A DNA stretch of 64,000 bases, taken from IMG/VR virus record IMGVR_UViG_3300025117_000050, positions 1-64,000 of that record. One strand, 5' to 3'. Both the position numbers and the translations under genes were made by a program. Positions within the stretch are counted from its first letter, which is position 1. Each line of letters opens with the position of its first letter. Below are positions 1 to 8,645 of this stretch, in pieces. The notes beneath the pieces were generated by a model, which ran no database searches, was not told where the DNA came from, and saw only the letters and a program-made list of their open reading frames with translations. Source of the stretch: a virus.

Positions 1-201
1 ATCCATAATTTGTTAAAAGAAAATAAAACCGTTGTAACATTAAAAATTGACATTGAAGATGTAAAGTATATTCAAAATTTATTATCAGAAAGGTTAAGAG
101 ATGTAGAAACAAGTATTGAATTAAGCAATGTTATAAAAATTAAAATTAAAGAATTAAATAACGAATGGAAAAGAATATGGAAATTGTTTAAGATTATTTA
201 A
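1..201 (+). CDS. hypothetical protein, 5' end outside window
   Basis: The last 66 codons of a reading frame open to the left edge. An internal TTG at 10 could start it, but no ribosome site is visible there, so it is treated as partial. The product is charged and mostly helical (EDVKYIQNLLSERL, ELNNEWKRIWKLF). No family recognised. Confidence 0.5.
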   Translation: MHNLLKENKTVVTLKIDIEDVKYIQNLLSERLRDVETSIELSNVIKIKIKELNNEWKRIWKLFKII

Positions 202-237
202 TTTTAATTAGAGAAATTGAAATTGGAGGATGATAAT

Positions 238-657
238 ATGCAAGACAACATTGATTACATAAAAGTTAAAAGACTTCGGCAATATATTAAATTCCCTATC
301 AATTGGGACAACATTGAAATAACCTACAAAGACATAATAGAAGGAATTAAAAATAATATTCCAGAGCAGAAAGATATTTTTGCTACTTCTTGGACTGACG
401 TTAAGAAAGATGAAGCAGATAAAGAATGGCACATAGGAAGAATTTTATACTTTGTAAATAATCCTGATAAAATAGAACCTATTGACTTAGATAATCAATG
501 TATGTTTTCTAGTATACTGCCTATTCCAATTATTACAGATGGACACCATAGATATATTGCAACAGTTATTAGAAAAAATGAATTTATACCTGCTAATTAT
601 AGCGGTTTGGTTAGTTTACTAGAGTATTTAAAAGGTGAAAGTGATATTAAACCATAA
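238..657 (+). CDS. ParB-like (DGHHR motif) small protein
   Basis: 139 residues. The ATG at 238 is chosen because it follows GGAGG with good spacing; an upstream ATG at 217 lacks a site. Near residue 103 is ITDGHHRYIATV, the DG(H/Q)HR signature of ParB/Srx-fold proteins, where it forms a nucleotide or phosphate-binding loop. The length fits a single such domain. Two other DGxxR proteins lie in the window (5464 and 45960). Function unknown; partition or nuclease roles would be guesses. Confidence 0.6.
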   Translation: MQDNIDYIKVKRLRQYIKFPINWDNIEITYKDIIEGIKNNIPEQKDIFATSWTDVKKDEADKEWHIGRILYFVNNPDKIEPIDLDNQCMFSSILPIPIITDGHHRYIATVIRKNEFIPANYSGLVSLLEYLKGESDIKP

Positions 658-672
658 AAGGAGAGATAAACT

Positions 673-893
673 ATGCTAAGAAATTTTAGAGATGGTGAAA
701 TTGGCTGTATAATAGTTTGTATCCCTGTTCATGGTCAATTTAAGGCAAAAAAGTGGTACATGGACATAATGAAGATGAATACAGTTATGGAAAAACTAAA
801 TTTCAAGCTGTGGAAGGATTAAAGGAAAAGATATTGAGTAAGTCAAGTTTTAAGCATTATGTATGGATGGTATTAGAGAATGGTGATTTGTAA
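673..893 (+). pseudogene. small phage protein, frameshifted
   Basis: Starts after GGAGAGATAAACT. The frame closes at 820-822, but reading on in the neighbouring frame from the A-run at 747-752 gives VHGHNEDEYSYGKTKFQAVE and a clean end at 893. One missing A in that run would join both halves into about 73 residues. Either a real single-base deletion or an assembly indel. No family recognised. Confidence 0.6.
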
Positions 894-941
894 AAATGTG
901 ATAAAAAATTTCTTTTGTGTTGAAATGAAGGGAGAATAAAC

Positions 942-1556
942 ATGACTGAGAAAACAGATATTATTAATGAATATATTAACTTTTCTGATTATATGTTAGC
1001 AGAGACTAAAACAAATAATATATCAATAGATGTAATTCTACAAATAAAATCTGAATGGAAAAGACTTTTTAAATTGCAGTTATCTGAATATGGATTTAAT
1101 AATATATCCATTCGCGAATTATTTATATGGGGTAATAATGGTCATAATTGGAATAAACTTCATACTAATGTTGAAGAAGAAAAGAAAAATGTAATTGAAT
1201 GGCTTGGTAAGATGGCAGGAGAAATATATTATTGTTGTGATAAAATGTCTCTTGATAGATTATTTAGATGTCATTGGTTATTCAATCATACTATAATTCA
1301 ATTTAAAAAAGAAAATGTACCTTTATATTGGTATAATGGTATTGTATTTGATGGATTCAATTGTTTTGACCCTGATAAAAATAATATTAATCAACAAAGA
1401 ATATTATGTGAAAATTGTGCTTCTAAATATAAAGGTGATGATTTAATATTTATTGAGGACAATTATTGGAAAAATAGTGACTGTAGTTTATGTGATGGAG
1501 AAGCAGAATATTTTATGAGGTTTGTAGATATATCATTAGTTAAAAAGATTAAATAA
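942..1556 (+). CDS. hypothetical protein with two C-terminal Cys pairs
   Basis: 204 residues, ribosome site GGGAG 10 bases upstream. The C-terminal third has CENC (about 160) and CSLC (about 184), spaced as in a zinc ribbon; the rest is Trp/Tyr-rich and helical. Followed 15 bases later by another small gene, suggesting co-transcription. Function not recognised. Confidence 0.7.
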   Translation: MTEKTDIINEYINFSDYMLAETKTNNISIDVILQIKSEWKRLFKLQLSEYGFNNISIRELFIWGNNGHNWNKLHTNVEEEKKNVIEWLGKMAGEIYYCCDKMSLDRLFRCHWLFNHTIIQFKKENVPLYWYNGIVFDGFNCFDPDKNNINQQRILCENCASKYKGDDLIFIEDNYWKNSDCSLCDGEAEYFMRFVDISLVKKIK

Positions 1557-1571
1557 AAAGGAGATATAAGT

Positions 1572-1817
1572 ATGAATATAAAAGATTGTATTACTTGTGA
1601 ATACGCTCAAAGAGACAAACATAATAGATTTGTTGATCCATGTTTGGGATATAGCAATTGTTCTTACTCTGAATTTAAAGGAGAAATTAAACCTACTCTT
1701 AGAGAATGTATTGATACATTTAATAAAAATATAGTTAACACTGATGAAAATTATCTTTATAAAAAGGGATTTAGAGATGCACTTAAATTTATTAAAAATT
1801 GGGATGATGCTGAGTAA
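1572..1817 (+). CDS. hypothetical small Cys-rich phage protein
   Basis: 81 residues, preceded by AAGGAGATATAAGT. The N-terminus has DCITCEY and two further Cys (PCLGYSNCSY), a possible metal site. The C-terminal half (YLYKKGFRDALKFIKNW) is helical. No family recognised. Confidence 0.65.
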   Translation: MNIKDCITCEYAQRDKHNRFVDPCLGYSNCSYSEFKGEIKPTLRECIDTFNKNIVNTDENYLYKKGFRDALKFIKNWDDAE

Positions 1818-1824
1818 ATAGTGG

Positions 1825-1853
1825 TTGCATTTATATTTTGATTGTGTTATAAT
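1825..1853 (+). promoter_or_regulatory. sigma-A-type promoter
   Basis: TTGCAT, 17-base spacer, TATAAT (1848-1853), 32 bases before the next start codon. Probably starts the 1886 gene and perhaps what follows. Confidence 0.65.
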
Positions 1854-1885
1854 GGATTATAAAGTTAAATGAGGAGGATACATAA

Positions 1886-2098
1886 ATGAATTTAAGCAAA
1901 ATAAAATTTAATTTAACTAATATACCAATTGCATTTTGTCCTAGTTGCGGTAAAAAATTAAAAATAATAGAAACAGATTATTTAGAATCTGAAACTATAT
2001 GTAATAATTGTAAATTAAAGTGGTTAATTATATGGGATATAGATGATAATGATAATTACGGAGTAAAAGGATTTCAATGTAATAATGAAGATCGTTAA
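1886..2098 (+). CDS. zinc-ribbon protein
   Basis: 70 residues after GAGGAGG. FCPSCGKK and CNNCKLKW form two CxxC knuckles about 20 residues apart, a classic zinc ribbon. Has its own promoter upstream and lies immediately before the structured RNA at 2117. Role unknown. Confidence 0.7.
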   Translation: MNLSKIKFNLTNIPIAFCPSCGKKLKIIETDYLESETICNNCKLKWLIIWDIDDNDNYGVKGFQCNNEDR

Positions 2099-2116
2099 TT
2101 TCAATTATAATATTGT

Positions 2117-2278
2117 ATAGCAAACGGTAAACCAGTGGGGATTATTTGATTTAGTAAGAGTCAACAGACAGGTACTCTGTTCCCAGGGAATCCATGCGAT
2201 AGATGAGAGGTGACATGGTAGAACTAAATTAGACCGTACCGTGAGTTGCTGGACGTAATCGGGTATTTTGCTATACAT
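2117..2278 (+). ncRNA. candidate structured non-coding RNA
   Basis: About 162 bases with no reading frame and clearly more G+C than everything around it. A perfect 10-bp terminal stem (2117-2126 with 2269-2278) encloses further complementary segments: CGGTA/TACCG, ATTTAGT/ACTAAAT, AACAGA/TCTGTT, CCATG/CATGG, CCAG/CTGG. A TATAAT-like box sits just upstream (2108-2113). Closed structure and composition argue for a folded RNA, transcribed + strand. I do not recognise a known class. Confidence 0.6.
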
Positions 2279-2303
2279 TAATAAATAAAGATGCTAAAAT
2301 GAT

Positions 2304-2362
2304 GATCTTACAAAGTGTTGATTTATAATGGTTTATTAAACTGGAAATCATCACCAAAGATC
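2304..2362 (+). promoter_or_regulatory. recurrent stem-loop element, copy 1
   Basis: GATCTT/AAGATC outer stem and GTGTTGATTT/AAATCATCAC inner stem (one mismatch) around a loop containing ATAATGGTTTATT. Related in sequence and architecture to elements at 8587 and 16103; lies in the leader of the 2408 gene. Confidence 0.45.
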
Positions 2363-2407
2363 GGTTTTGTCATATAATTTGGAAATTCAATATAGGAGGT
2401 AATATTA

Positions 2408-3094
2408 ATGAAAGCAGAATATTATTATAATGAATTAATGGATGAGAATCATAATAACGAAGGTTATGACGGATGGTATTGTAATGGTATGGTCACAATA
2501 CATAAGATTGGGAGCAATGATAAAGATGTGACATATACATTATATAGAAGTGGAAATATTATTGATAGTAATGGTAAACGTGATTATATAATTTCTGATT
2601 TAATCGGAGATTATGAACCGTATTCACCAGTACAAATTTTAAAGTGTGGATATTTATTATTTAATACCACTTCTTTTAATCAAGTAAAACACATTATAAG
2701 TAATTTACACGAGTATTTTGATTCTGAAGAATATGATTATAATCTCTTAGAAAAAGATAGGCATTTCATATGTGGTGGAAATAGTTGGGAGAATGGTTTA
2801 ACGGAAGGTTTTTCATACTATGCACCCAACGGTATAGAAGTGTCTATATGTTCAATTCCTAAATTATGCTATAAGAATTCCAGAAGAAGTAAATATGGGA
2901 AAAGATGTTTGCCATTCAATAAATCATATTCAAAAGTAAATTATGTATATGTATATTTTACAACTAATATTTTAGGACATTTGATAGATTCAGACTTAAA
3001 TTGTCTTGTAAATGAAGCGTTGACAGATTTAATTGATAATTTACCAGATTGTAAATATATTAATATGAAAATGTTTAAGTATATCTATAGTTAA
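2408..3094 (+). CDS. hypothetical protein
   Basis: 228 residues, ATAGGAGG ribosome site. Composition is that of a soluble mixed alpha/beta protein with many Tyr and Asn; Cys residues are scattered rather than paired. The leader carries the stem-loop at 2304. No family recognised. Confidence 0.7.
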   Translation: MKAEYYYNELMDENHNNEGYDGWYCNGMVTIHKIGSNDKDVTYTLYRSGNIIDSNGKRDYIISDLIGDYEPYSPVQILKCGYLLFNTTSFNQVKHIISNLHEYFDSEEYDYNLLEKDRHFICGGNSWENGLTEGFSYYAPNGIEVSICSIPKLCYKNSRRSKYGKRCLPFNKSYSKVNYVYVYFTTNILGHLIDSDLNCLVNEALTDLIDNLPDCKYINMKMFKYIYS

Positions 3095-3122
3095 TATAAA
3101 TATTATGAGGGAGGAATTTATT

Positions 3123-3587
3123 ATGATTATTATTGAAGTTACACATGATAGATATTTTGGAAAAGAATTTGGAGATACTGGTTTACAATGCATAAATATT
3201 CCTGCATATCTAGAAAACAATAAACTTATAATTGGTCATCATGGAGAAAGTGAATTATGTTTTCCATATTACATTCCTAATTATAATGCAGAAGATTTTG
3301 AATTTTTCTGTAATCATAAATACAGGAGGGCAAAAGAATCTAATCCTCATTACATTTATAAAGGAAATGTTTATGAATTAATGGGAGTTACTGATAATAA
3401 AAAAAATATATTATGTACATTCTTAACTCCATGTAGGAAAGGTACATTTCTTTGTAAATGTAAAGACTGTGGAGAAAATTTTGTTATTGACTGTTATGAA
3501 TCTCCTTATTATTATGTTAAGGAATTATCAATGCCAATTATAAGATGCAAAAGTTGTATATCAAAAAGAAAAAATAAAAGGAGGTGA
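3123..3587 (+). CDS. hypothetical protein with C-terminal zinc ribbon
   Basis: 154 residues from the ATG at 3123, which follows GAGGGAGGAATTTATT; an ATG at 3105 lacks a site. The C-terminal 45 residues carry CKCKDCGENF and IRCKSCISK, a four-Cys zinc ribbon with a basic tail. The final codons overlap a perfect AAAAGGAGGTGAT ribosome site that leads only to a tiny frame. Confidence 0.7.
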   Translation: MIIIEVTHDRYFGKEFGDTGLQCINIPAYLENNKLIIGHHGESELCFPYYIPNYNAEDFEFFCNHKYRRAKESNPHYIYKGNVYELMGVTDNKKNILCTFLTPCRKGTFLCKCKDCGENFVIDCYESPYYYVKELSMPIIRCKSCISKRKNKRR

Positions 3588-3642
3588 TTAAAATAGTATA
3601 ATTTACAAATTAACAATATTATATTGTAAAATTGTTAATTAT

Positions 3643-3682
3643 ATTGTTACTAATATTAGTAACAATATTTTTATTTTATTAA
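3643..3682 (+). terminator. palindromic terminator
   Basis: A perfect 24-base palindrome (3643-3666) followed by ATTTTTATTTT. It separates the 3123 gene from the HNH gene leader. Confidence 0.6.
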
Positions 3683-3699
3683 AAAGGAGGTAATTATTT

Positions 3700-3714
3700 T
3701 GAATAATATTTAGT
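3700..3714 (+). other. four-codon micro-ORF (MNNI) before HNH gene
   Basis: AAAAAGGAGG followed at 8 bases by TTG AAT AAT ATT TAG. A strong ribosome site thus leads to an immediate stop 46 bases before the endonuclease start. It may be a leader peptide or the stub of an interrupted gene. Confidence 0.3.
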
Positions 3715-3759
3715 CAATAAGATTATTAACATCAATATAAGAATAAAAATATAATATAA

Positions 3760-4323
3760 ATGAGGATGAATAATATTAGAAATGAATATGTAATAAATAA
3801 AAAATCAGCGTATATGAAACTTAAAAATAAGAAAGAAGAAATATATAAAGTATTTATTGATCATGAAGATATTGAAAAAATAAAACATTATAGATGGCAT
3901 CTTGAATATTATAAAACAGCAAAATGTTATTATGTTCGCACAACTATTCATCTTGGCATGATTGATGGTAAAAATAAATCTAAATGTATACTTCTTCATT
4001 CAATGATTATGGGCGTAGAAAAGAATACAATTATTGATCATAAAAATCATAATCCATTAGATAATAGAAAAAAGAATTTAAGAATTGTTGAAGCAAGTAA
4101 TAATTCTGCTAATAGAAAAGGTGCTAATTCAAATAATAAAACTGGTGTGAGAAATGTACATTTAATTAACAGGTATGGCGGTAAACAAATTTATATGGTA
4201 CAAATTATGAGAAAAGGAGAAAGATTTAGTTGGGAATTTGAATTAAATCAATTTGATGAAGCATGTATATTTGCTGAAGAAAAGAGAAAAGAATTATTTG
4301 GAAAATATGCAGGAAATGGTTAA
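3760..4323 (+). CDS. HNH homing endonuclease with AP2-like DNA-binding domain
   Basis: 187 residues. The middle has the HNH_3 pattern LHSMIMG, IIDHKNHNPLDNRKKNLRIV (about residues 83-114), with the metal-binding DH and DNR..NLR typical of free-standing phage endonucleases. The C-terminal 60 residues (NNKTGVRNVHLINRYGG to FGKYAGNG) match an AP2-like DNA-binding fold. A close paralogue lies at 10196, ending in the same FGKYAGNG. The usual role is to cut an allele lacking the gene and copy itself in. No good ribosome site precedes the ATG at 3760. Confidence 0.85.
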   Translation: MRMNNIRNEYVINKKSAYMKLKNKKEEIYKVFIDHEDIEKIKHYRWHLEYYKTAKCYYVRTTIHLGMIDGKNKSKCILLHSMIMGVEKNTIIDHKNHNPLDNRKKNLRIVEASNNSANRKGANSNNKTGVRNVHLINRYGGKQIYMVQIMRKGERFSWEFELNQFDEACIFAEEKRKELFGKYAGNG

Positions 4324-4418
4324 TATACATATATTTGTAATTATATAAATATTTAAATAAAGAAATGATAAAATAATACATAAATACTATTTTATTACAT
4401 GATATAGAAATTAGAACA

Positions 4419-4448
4419 ATAGAGACTGAATAAAGTCTCTATTTTTTA
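4419..4448 (+). terminator. Rho-independent terminator
   Basis: AATAGAGACT/AGTCTCTATT stem with a six-base loop and a run of T. It ends the transcript carrying the HNH gene. Confidence 0.75.
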
Positions 4449-4459
4449 TTTAAAATTTC

Positions 4460-4488
4460 TTGTATTCTTTGTTGAATCGTGCTATAAT
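4460..4488 (+). promoter_or_regulatory. promoter
   Basis: TTGTAT, 17 bases, TATAAT (4483-4488), just after the terminator and 36 bases before the next ATG. Confidence 0.65.
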
Positions 4489-4524
4489 TAGAATTATAAA
4501 ATAAATAATCAAGGAGATAATCTA

Positions 4525-4892
4525 ATGACTCGAACATACAATGCTTATGAGATTAAGAAAAAATGTGAAAAACTATATTCTGATATTATCTGTTTTAATA
4601 TTTACAATTTACCTACAAAAAATGCACAATGGAAACTATATAATGAAAACTTAATAAAATAGTAAACGAGGTAGCAGGCGAATATGATAGTTTGAATATA
4701 TACGATGAAATATTCACAATTGGAGATAAAATTAAGATACATTACCTGGATATAAAAATTGCAATTATAAAGTCAATAACTGTAAAATATAATACTTGCA
4801 CATGGATGCCTGAATTTATCGTTGAGTCAATGGATATTCACGATAATAGTGTTTATAAAACTTCTTATGATACTTGTATTCACTTGGCATGA
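4525..4892 (+). pseudogene. small phage protein, frameshifted
   Basis: ATG at 4525 follows AAGGAG. The frame ends at 4662, but the next frame continues directly (NKIVNEVAGEYDSLNIYDEI) to 4892. One extra A in the run at 4646-4649 would give one protein of about 122 residues ending in CIHLA. No family recognised. Confidence 0.6.
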
Positions 4893-4931
4893 GAGATTAA
4901 GAAATGTTTTTTAATTATCGTAATATTTACC

Positions 4932-4960
4932 TTGATTTATATAAGTTCTAATGATAAAAT
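4932..4960 (+). promoter_or_regulatory. promoter containing AATGATAAAAT motif
   Basis: TTGATT, 17 bases, TAAAAT. The -10 overlaps AATGATAAAAT, a motif found at other promoters here (7168, 17933, 24841, 30639, 42164). Confidence 0.45.
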
Positions 4961-4983
4961 AAAAATAAATGGAGGAATAGAAC

Positions 4984-5349
4984 ATGAAAACTAACAACTT
5001 AGAGGTCTTAAATATTCAAGATTTAATGTTTGCGAAGGTATTTGGAATGTCACAGGAAGAAATTGAGGAAATGGATTTATTTCAGCAAAAAAGGAAAATG
5101 CAAAATATGTTTGATAGAATGATGATTGAATGGAGTCAAGGTAATAAACCAGAATTAACACTAGAAGATGCACAGGAATTAGATAAAAAATATCAAAATA
5201 TAGTAGCACAGCTTGAATGTGAACACAATCATGATTATATGGGAGATTCATTAGTAAGATTTGAAGCAATCCCAAAAGATGATTATTCAATAGGATTATA
5301 TTTAGGGTTGCCAAGTGTAGTAGATTGGGCAAGTAAGATGTTAGATTAA
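4984..5349 (+). CDS. hypothetical acidic protein
   Basis: 121 residues after ATGGAGG. Mostly helical and acidic (KVFGMSQEEIEEMDLFQQKR, LTLEDAQELDKKYQNIV). Its promoter at 4932 makes it a separate unit from the broken gene upstream. No family recognised. Confidence 0.7.
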   Translation: MKTNNLEVLNIQDLMFAKVFGMSQEEIEEMDLFQQKRKMQNMFDRMMIEWSQGNKPELTLEDAQELDKKYQNIVAQLECEHNHDYMGDSLVRFEAIPKDDYSIGLYLGLPSVVDWASKMLD

Positions 5350-5388
5350 AATAAATGAAAATCAACTAATTATTTCATCAAATACCTA

Positions 5389-5417
5389 TTGCTTTTTAAT
5401 TAAAAGTGTGGTATTAT
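5389..5417 (+). promoter_or_regulatory. promoter
   Basis: TTGCTT, 17 bases, TATTAT, 46 bases upstream of the DUF262 gene start. Confidence 0.55.
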
Positions 5418-5463
5418 ATTTAACAGAATAAAAAAATAAATAAGAAAAAGGAGTTGCTGTTAA

Positions 5464-6666
5464 ATGATTAGAACCCCATTATCTTTAAGTGTGAAGCAAG
5501 TATGTACCATGATTAAGAAAGGTAGTATGACTTTTGATAATCCGATTCAAAGACCTCCTGGGCAATGGAATCAACAGAAGAAAAGTGATTTAATTGAATC
5601 AATTTTCAGAAGATTTATTCCTGATTTCTTTGCAGTTAAAACTAGGGAAGAAAAAGGAAACGTCTATGACGTGATCGATGGTTTGCAGAGATTCACAACT
5701 ATTTGTTCCTATCTTAACGATGAGTGGGAATTGCTAGAGATTAAACCTGTAAAAATAGAAACTACTGGTGAAATACATAATATATCAGGTTTAAAATATT
5801 CTCAATTGCCGGAAGATATACAGGATGTAATAAAAAGCCATATGTTGACTATAAGAACAATAGAATTTGAAGAAGATGAAGACGAAGAAGAACTTGTTGA
5901 AGAAATATTTTATCATCTTAACAGTGGTGTTCCGATGGCAAAAGAGCATTTAGCTCTTATCTCAGCACCTAAGAACGTACAGGAATTTTGTCATAGAATT
6001 ATAGCAGAACATGATTTATTTGTAGGAATTGCCAAATATTCAGAATCAGCAGTTAAAAAATCAGATAAGCATATGACAATTTTACAGAGTGTCTTGTTAA
6101 TATCTGGTTTACCCTATGAAAGTTTTGCAGCAAAGCACATTGAAGAAGTATTTGCTAAAAATGAAATAACAGAAGAAGTTTTAAAGCAGACAGAAAAGGC
6201 ATTTACAGACATTGCAGATACCTTTCAATCGACACATAAATTTGTAGTTAAAATCAATATACCAATTATGACCTATATGTTTTCTAATACTACAGAGGAA
6301 AATAAAATTCCTGTAAGAGAGAAATTATTGAATTATGTTAATAAAGAAATGTTACCTGGAGATAAATATAAGGCTTATACAGGTGCAGGGAATGTTAAGA
6401 AGGATAAAGTTATTAAGCGTATTAAAGGTATGTTTGAGATATGCGGAGTAGTAGAAAGACCAATAGAAGTAGTAAAACAGACTTATGAAGAGATTAATGC
6501 AGTATTACAGGAGTTTAAAAGTGAATCTGAAACTGAGACTGAAGACGATTCTACTAACGATAATGCTAATGTCAATGTACAATCTGAACTTGAATCTGAC
6601 GAAATACCAGAATTAACATTAGAAGATATACCTGACATTGAATTGGATGGCAAAGAAGTTAGTTAA
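5464..6666 (+). CDS. DUF262-family (GmrS/ParB-fold) protein
   Basis: 400 residues. The N-terminal 100 residues fit DUF262: NPIQRPPGQWNQQKKSDLIE, then IPDFFAVKT and DVIDGLQRFTTI at 69-80, the DGQQR-like NTP-binding motif of the ParB/Srx fold. DUF262 is the N-terminal domain of GmrSD-type modification-dependent restriction enzymes, but no C-terminal DUF1524 HNH domain follows. Instead there is a helical region and a very acidic tail (SETETEDDS) that may mimic DNA. A defence, anti-defence or regulatory role is inference. Confidence 0.8.
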   Translation: MIRTPLSLSVKQVCTMIKKGSMTFDNPIQRPPGQWNQQKKSDLIESIFRRFIPDFFAVKTREEKGNVYDVIDGLQRFTTICSYLNDEWELLEIKPVKIETTGEIHNISGLKYSQLPEDIQDVIKSHMLTIRTIEFEEDEDEEELVEEIFYHLNSGVPMAKEHLALISAPKNVQEFCHRIIAEHDLFVGIAKYSESAVKKSDKHMTILQSVLLISGLPYESFAAKHIEEVFAKNEITEEVLKQTEKAFTDIADTFQSTHKFVVKINIPIMTYMFSNTTEENKIPVREKLLNYVNKEMLPGDKYKAYTGAGNVKKDKVIKRIKGMFEICGVVERPIEVVKQTYEEINAVLQEFKSESETETEDDSTNDNANVNVQSELESDEIPELTLEDIPDIELDGKEVS

Positions 6667-6670
6667 TAGA

Positions 6671-6696
6671 GAGGGTTAAATTCCCTCCCTATTCTT
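6671..6696 (+). terminator. weak hairpin terminator
   Basis: GAGGG/CCCTC stem with a seven-base loop followed by a mixed C/T stretch, right after the DUF262 gene. Weak, perhaps an attenuator. Confidence 0.35.
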
Positions 6697-6719
6697 CTAA
6701 AATTTAAGGAGATGATATA

Positions 6720-6920
6720 ATGAGTAATAATAATAAAGATAGTATCTACCTAGAAAATGGTTATAAGAATAGAGATGATTATTTACAATCTTTATCTGAG
6801 GATTACGGAGTACCTTTAGAATTTGTTTATAACCTTGCCGATTTATTAGGTGAGAGCGAAGAATGGGATGGCTTAATTTCAGCTTTAGAAGATGCAGAAG
6901 GAATGATTTATGATGAATAA
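6720..6920 (+). CDS. hypothetical acidic protein
   Basis: 66 residues, AAGGAGATGATATA before the ATG. Strongly acidic, helical (LSEDYGVPLEFVYNLADLLG). In the same direction as the DUF262 gene. No family recognised. Confidence 0.65.
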   Translation: MSNNNKDSIYLENGYKNRDDYLQSLSEDYGVPLEFVYNLADLLGESEEWDGLISALEDAEGMIYDE

Positions 6921-6965
6921 GGGAGAAATAAACCTTCCCTATTAAAATAAAGGAGGCATGACAAA

Positions 6966-7145
6966 ATGGAATTCACTTTAAATAGAAATACCCTTCTCAA
7001 ACTGAGCAATGATGAGATATTAGAATTGCTTAACAGTATAACAAATTTTGATTTATACTCAATGTCACTTGATTGGAGAGAATCAGCAGAGTATATTTTG
7101 AAATGCAAAGGTGCTGAAGGTGATGTTTTAGTTTACTGGAGTTGA
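6966..7145 (+). CDS. hypothetical protein
   Basis: 59 residues from ATG 6966, after AAAGGAGGCATGACAAA. N-terminal helix TLLKLSNDEILELLNSI. Closely follows the 6720 gene and shares its style. No family recognised. Confidence 0.6.
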   Translation: MEFTLNRNTLLKLSNDEILELLNSITNFDLYSMSLDWRESAEYILKCKGAEGDVLVYWS

Positions 7146-7167
7146 CTATAACAAATTAATTTAACAA

Positions 7168-7212
7168 AATCATAAAATAATAGTTGCTATGTGCCTAACA
7201 TAGTGTTACAAT
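7168..7212 (+). promoter_or_regulatory. promoter with AAT(C/G)ATAAAATAA upstream element
   Basis: TTGCTA (7184-7189), 17 bases, TACAAT (7207-7212). Directly upstream lies AATCATAAAATAATAG, a variant of the element next to the -35 boxes at 24857 and 42180. Confidence 0.6.
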
Positions 7213-7263
7213 GAATATATAAATAATAATATATACAATACATAACACAAGGAGAGATATAAA

Positions 7264-7674
7264 ATGTGTAGAGCAAAACGATACACTGAACAATTACTAG
7301 AAATATATGATAACATTAATCAAGATTTAGAGTATTTCAATCATCAAATTAAAGAATATCAATTCTTAGAACAAGATGTATTACATATGATAGAAAATGA
7401 AAAGTTTAACGCAGCAGAAGGTTGTTTACTTGCTAATATGATTAAAGATGCCAGGATTAAGCGGAGATATTATAAAGATGAATTGGAAACAATGATTAAT
7501 TTAAAGAAGACATTTATTGATAAGAATATTGAACACTTAAAGTATACATATGACAGTGTTAAAAGACAAGATGAAATATTGTTAGAATTAAAAAGGAATA
7601 GGGTTTATAGACCAAGGGTGTTAAAGAGTATGGAATTGAAGAAAGTTGTGCCGTTGAAGAGAAAGGTGATATAA
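7264..7674 (+). CDS. hypothetical coiled-coil protein
   Basis: 136 residues after AAGGAGAGATATAAA, with its own promoter. Nearly all helical with heptad-like leucines (YNQ, LEYFNHQIKEYQFLEQDVL, DELETMINLKKTF) and a basic end. Possibly a structural or DNA-associated protein; no family recognised. Confidence 0.7.
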   Translation: MCRAKRYTEQLLEIYDNINQDLEYFNHQIKEYQFLEQDVLHMIENEKFNAAEGCLLANMIKDARIKRRYYKDELETMINLKKTFIDKNIEHLKYTYDSVKRQDEILLELKRNRVYRPRVLKSMELKKVVPLKRKVI

Positions 7675-7698
7675 TTAAAAATAAAAGGAGAATATATA

Positions 7699-8037
7699 AT
7701 GAATGTTAGAATTAATGAATGGATAAAAGGAACTATTATAACAGAAGAAGAAAATCTAAATTTACCAGTTCCACGTTTGGAAATAAGATATTTCAATATT
7801 AATGAAGATGGTAATAACCTTACAGCAATTTATAGTTTGATATATAAACATTTTCTAGGTGATTTAGTAAATGTAATTATGGGACAAACAAATTGTAGGT
7901 ATCCAAAACCTAATCCAATAGCAGAAAATGGAATAATAAAAACTCCATTTAAGGATGGAGTACATATAGAAAATGATAAGAAACAATTAAATTTACCTGC
8001 TTATGCAATTTATAAAGATAAATATCAGATTATTTGA
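7699..8037 (+). CDS. hypothetical protein
   Basis: 112 residues, AAAAGGAGAATATATA ribosome site. Mixed alpha/beta; no Cys pairs beyond one, no membrane segment. Follows the 7264 gene closely. No family recognised. Confidence 0.65.
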   Translation: MNVRINEWIKGTIITEEENLNLPVPRLEIRYFNINEDGNNLTAIYSLIYKHFLGDLVNVIMGQTNCRYPKPNPIAENGIIKTPFKDGVHIENDKKQLNLPAYAIYKDKYQII

Positions 8038-8092
8038 AACATGATCAATCGATAATTTTATAAAATTATAAAATAAAAGGAGATAAATACAT

Positions 8093-8575
8093 ATGAATAA
8101 TCAATTAGTACCTGCTATTGCTTCAGTTTCACGGAATAGAATTTTAACAGAAAAAGAATTAGAATCTTATAAAAAATGTTGTATTAAGTTACCTAAAAAG
8201 GATATAGTTAAAAAAATATTATCATTTATTGAAAATAACAATGTTACACAAGAAGACAAAAAGGTATTTAATAAAATACTTGGTGATACTAAAATATTAA
8301 ATAAACTTCAAATTTGTACTGATGGGTCTTATGTTAATGGAAGAATCTTTTTTAAAAATTTCTATAACAATAATACAACTAATATATGGGTGGATGGAAA
8401 GTATTGGAATCAACATTATAAAAAACATAAATCTAATTTGGATACAATGTCTAAACTTAATTATATGAAATATAATTTTGAAGTTATATTTTTACACTTA
8501 GTTAGTGATAGTAAAGCATGGGAAGATAAATTAGATAGTGAACAATGGGAAGATGAATATGATGATTGGTGTTAA
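8093..8575 (+). CDS. hypothetical protein
   Basis: 160 residues after AAAGGAGATAAATACAT. Lys-rich first half, Trp/Asp-rich C-terminus (KAWEDKLDSEQWEDEYDDWC). Not recognised; the acidic tail is unusual. Confidence 0.65.
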   Translation: MNNQLVPAIASVSRNRILTEKELESYKKCCIKLPKKDIVKKILSFIENNNVTQEDKKVFNKILGDTKILNKLQICTDGSYVNGRIFFKNFYNNNTTNIWVDGKYWNQHYKKHKSNLDTMSKLNYMKYNFEVIFLHLVSDSKAWEDKLDSEQWEDEYDDWC

Positions 8576-8586
8576 AAATTAATGTT

Positions 8587-8645
8587 GGTAACCATTGAAT
8601 TTATTGGGTTTGTGAATAGATAAATTGTAACAAAATGGTTAATTG
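8587..8645 (+). promoter_or_regulatory. recurrent stem-loop element, copy 2
   Basis: TAACCATT/AATGGTTA arms around ATTGAATTTATTGGGTTTG, which resembles the loop of the element at 16103. In the leader of the 8679 gene. Confidence 0.35.

Noticed and set aside
208-432. Minus-strand open frame
   Set aside because: Lies opposite a gene with a clear ribosome site and DGHHR motif; its hydrophobic composition is the usual shadow of AT-rich coding DNA. The same applies to many other opposite-strand frames, e.g. 4991-5365 and 18531-18938.
2117-2278. tRNA or hammerhead ribozyme
   Set aside because: No T-loop GTTC(G/A)A, no CCA end and no CUGAUGA/GAAA core.
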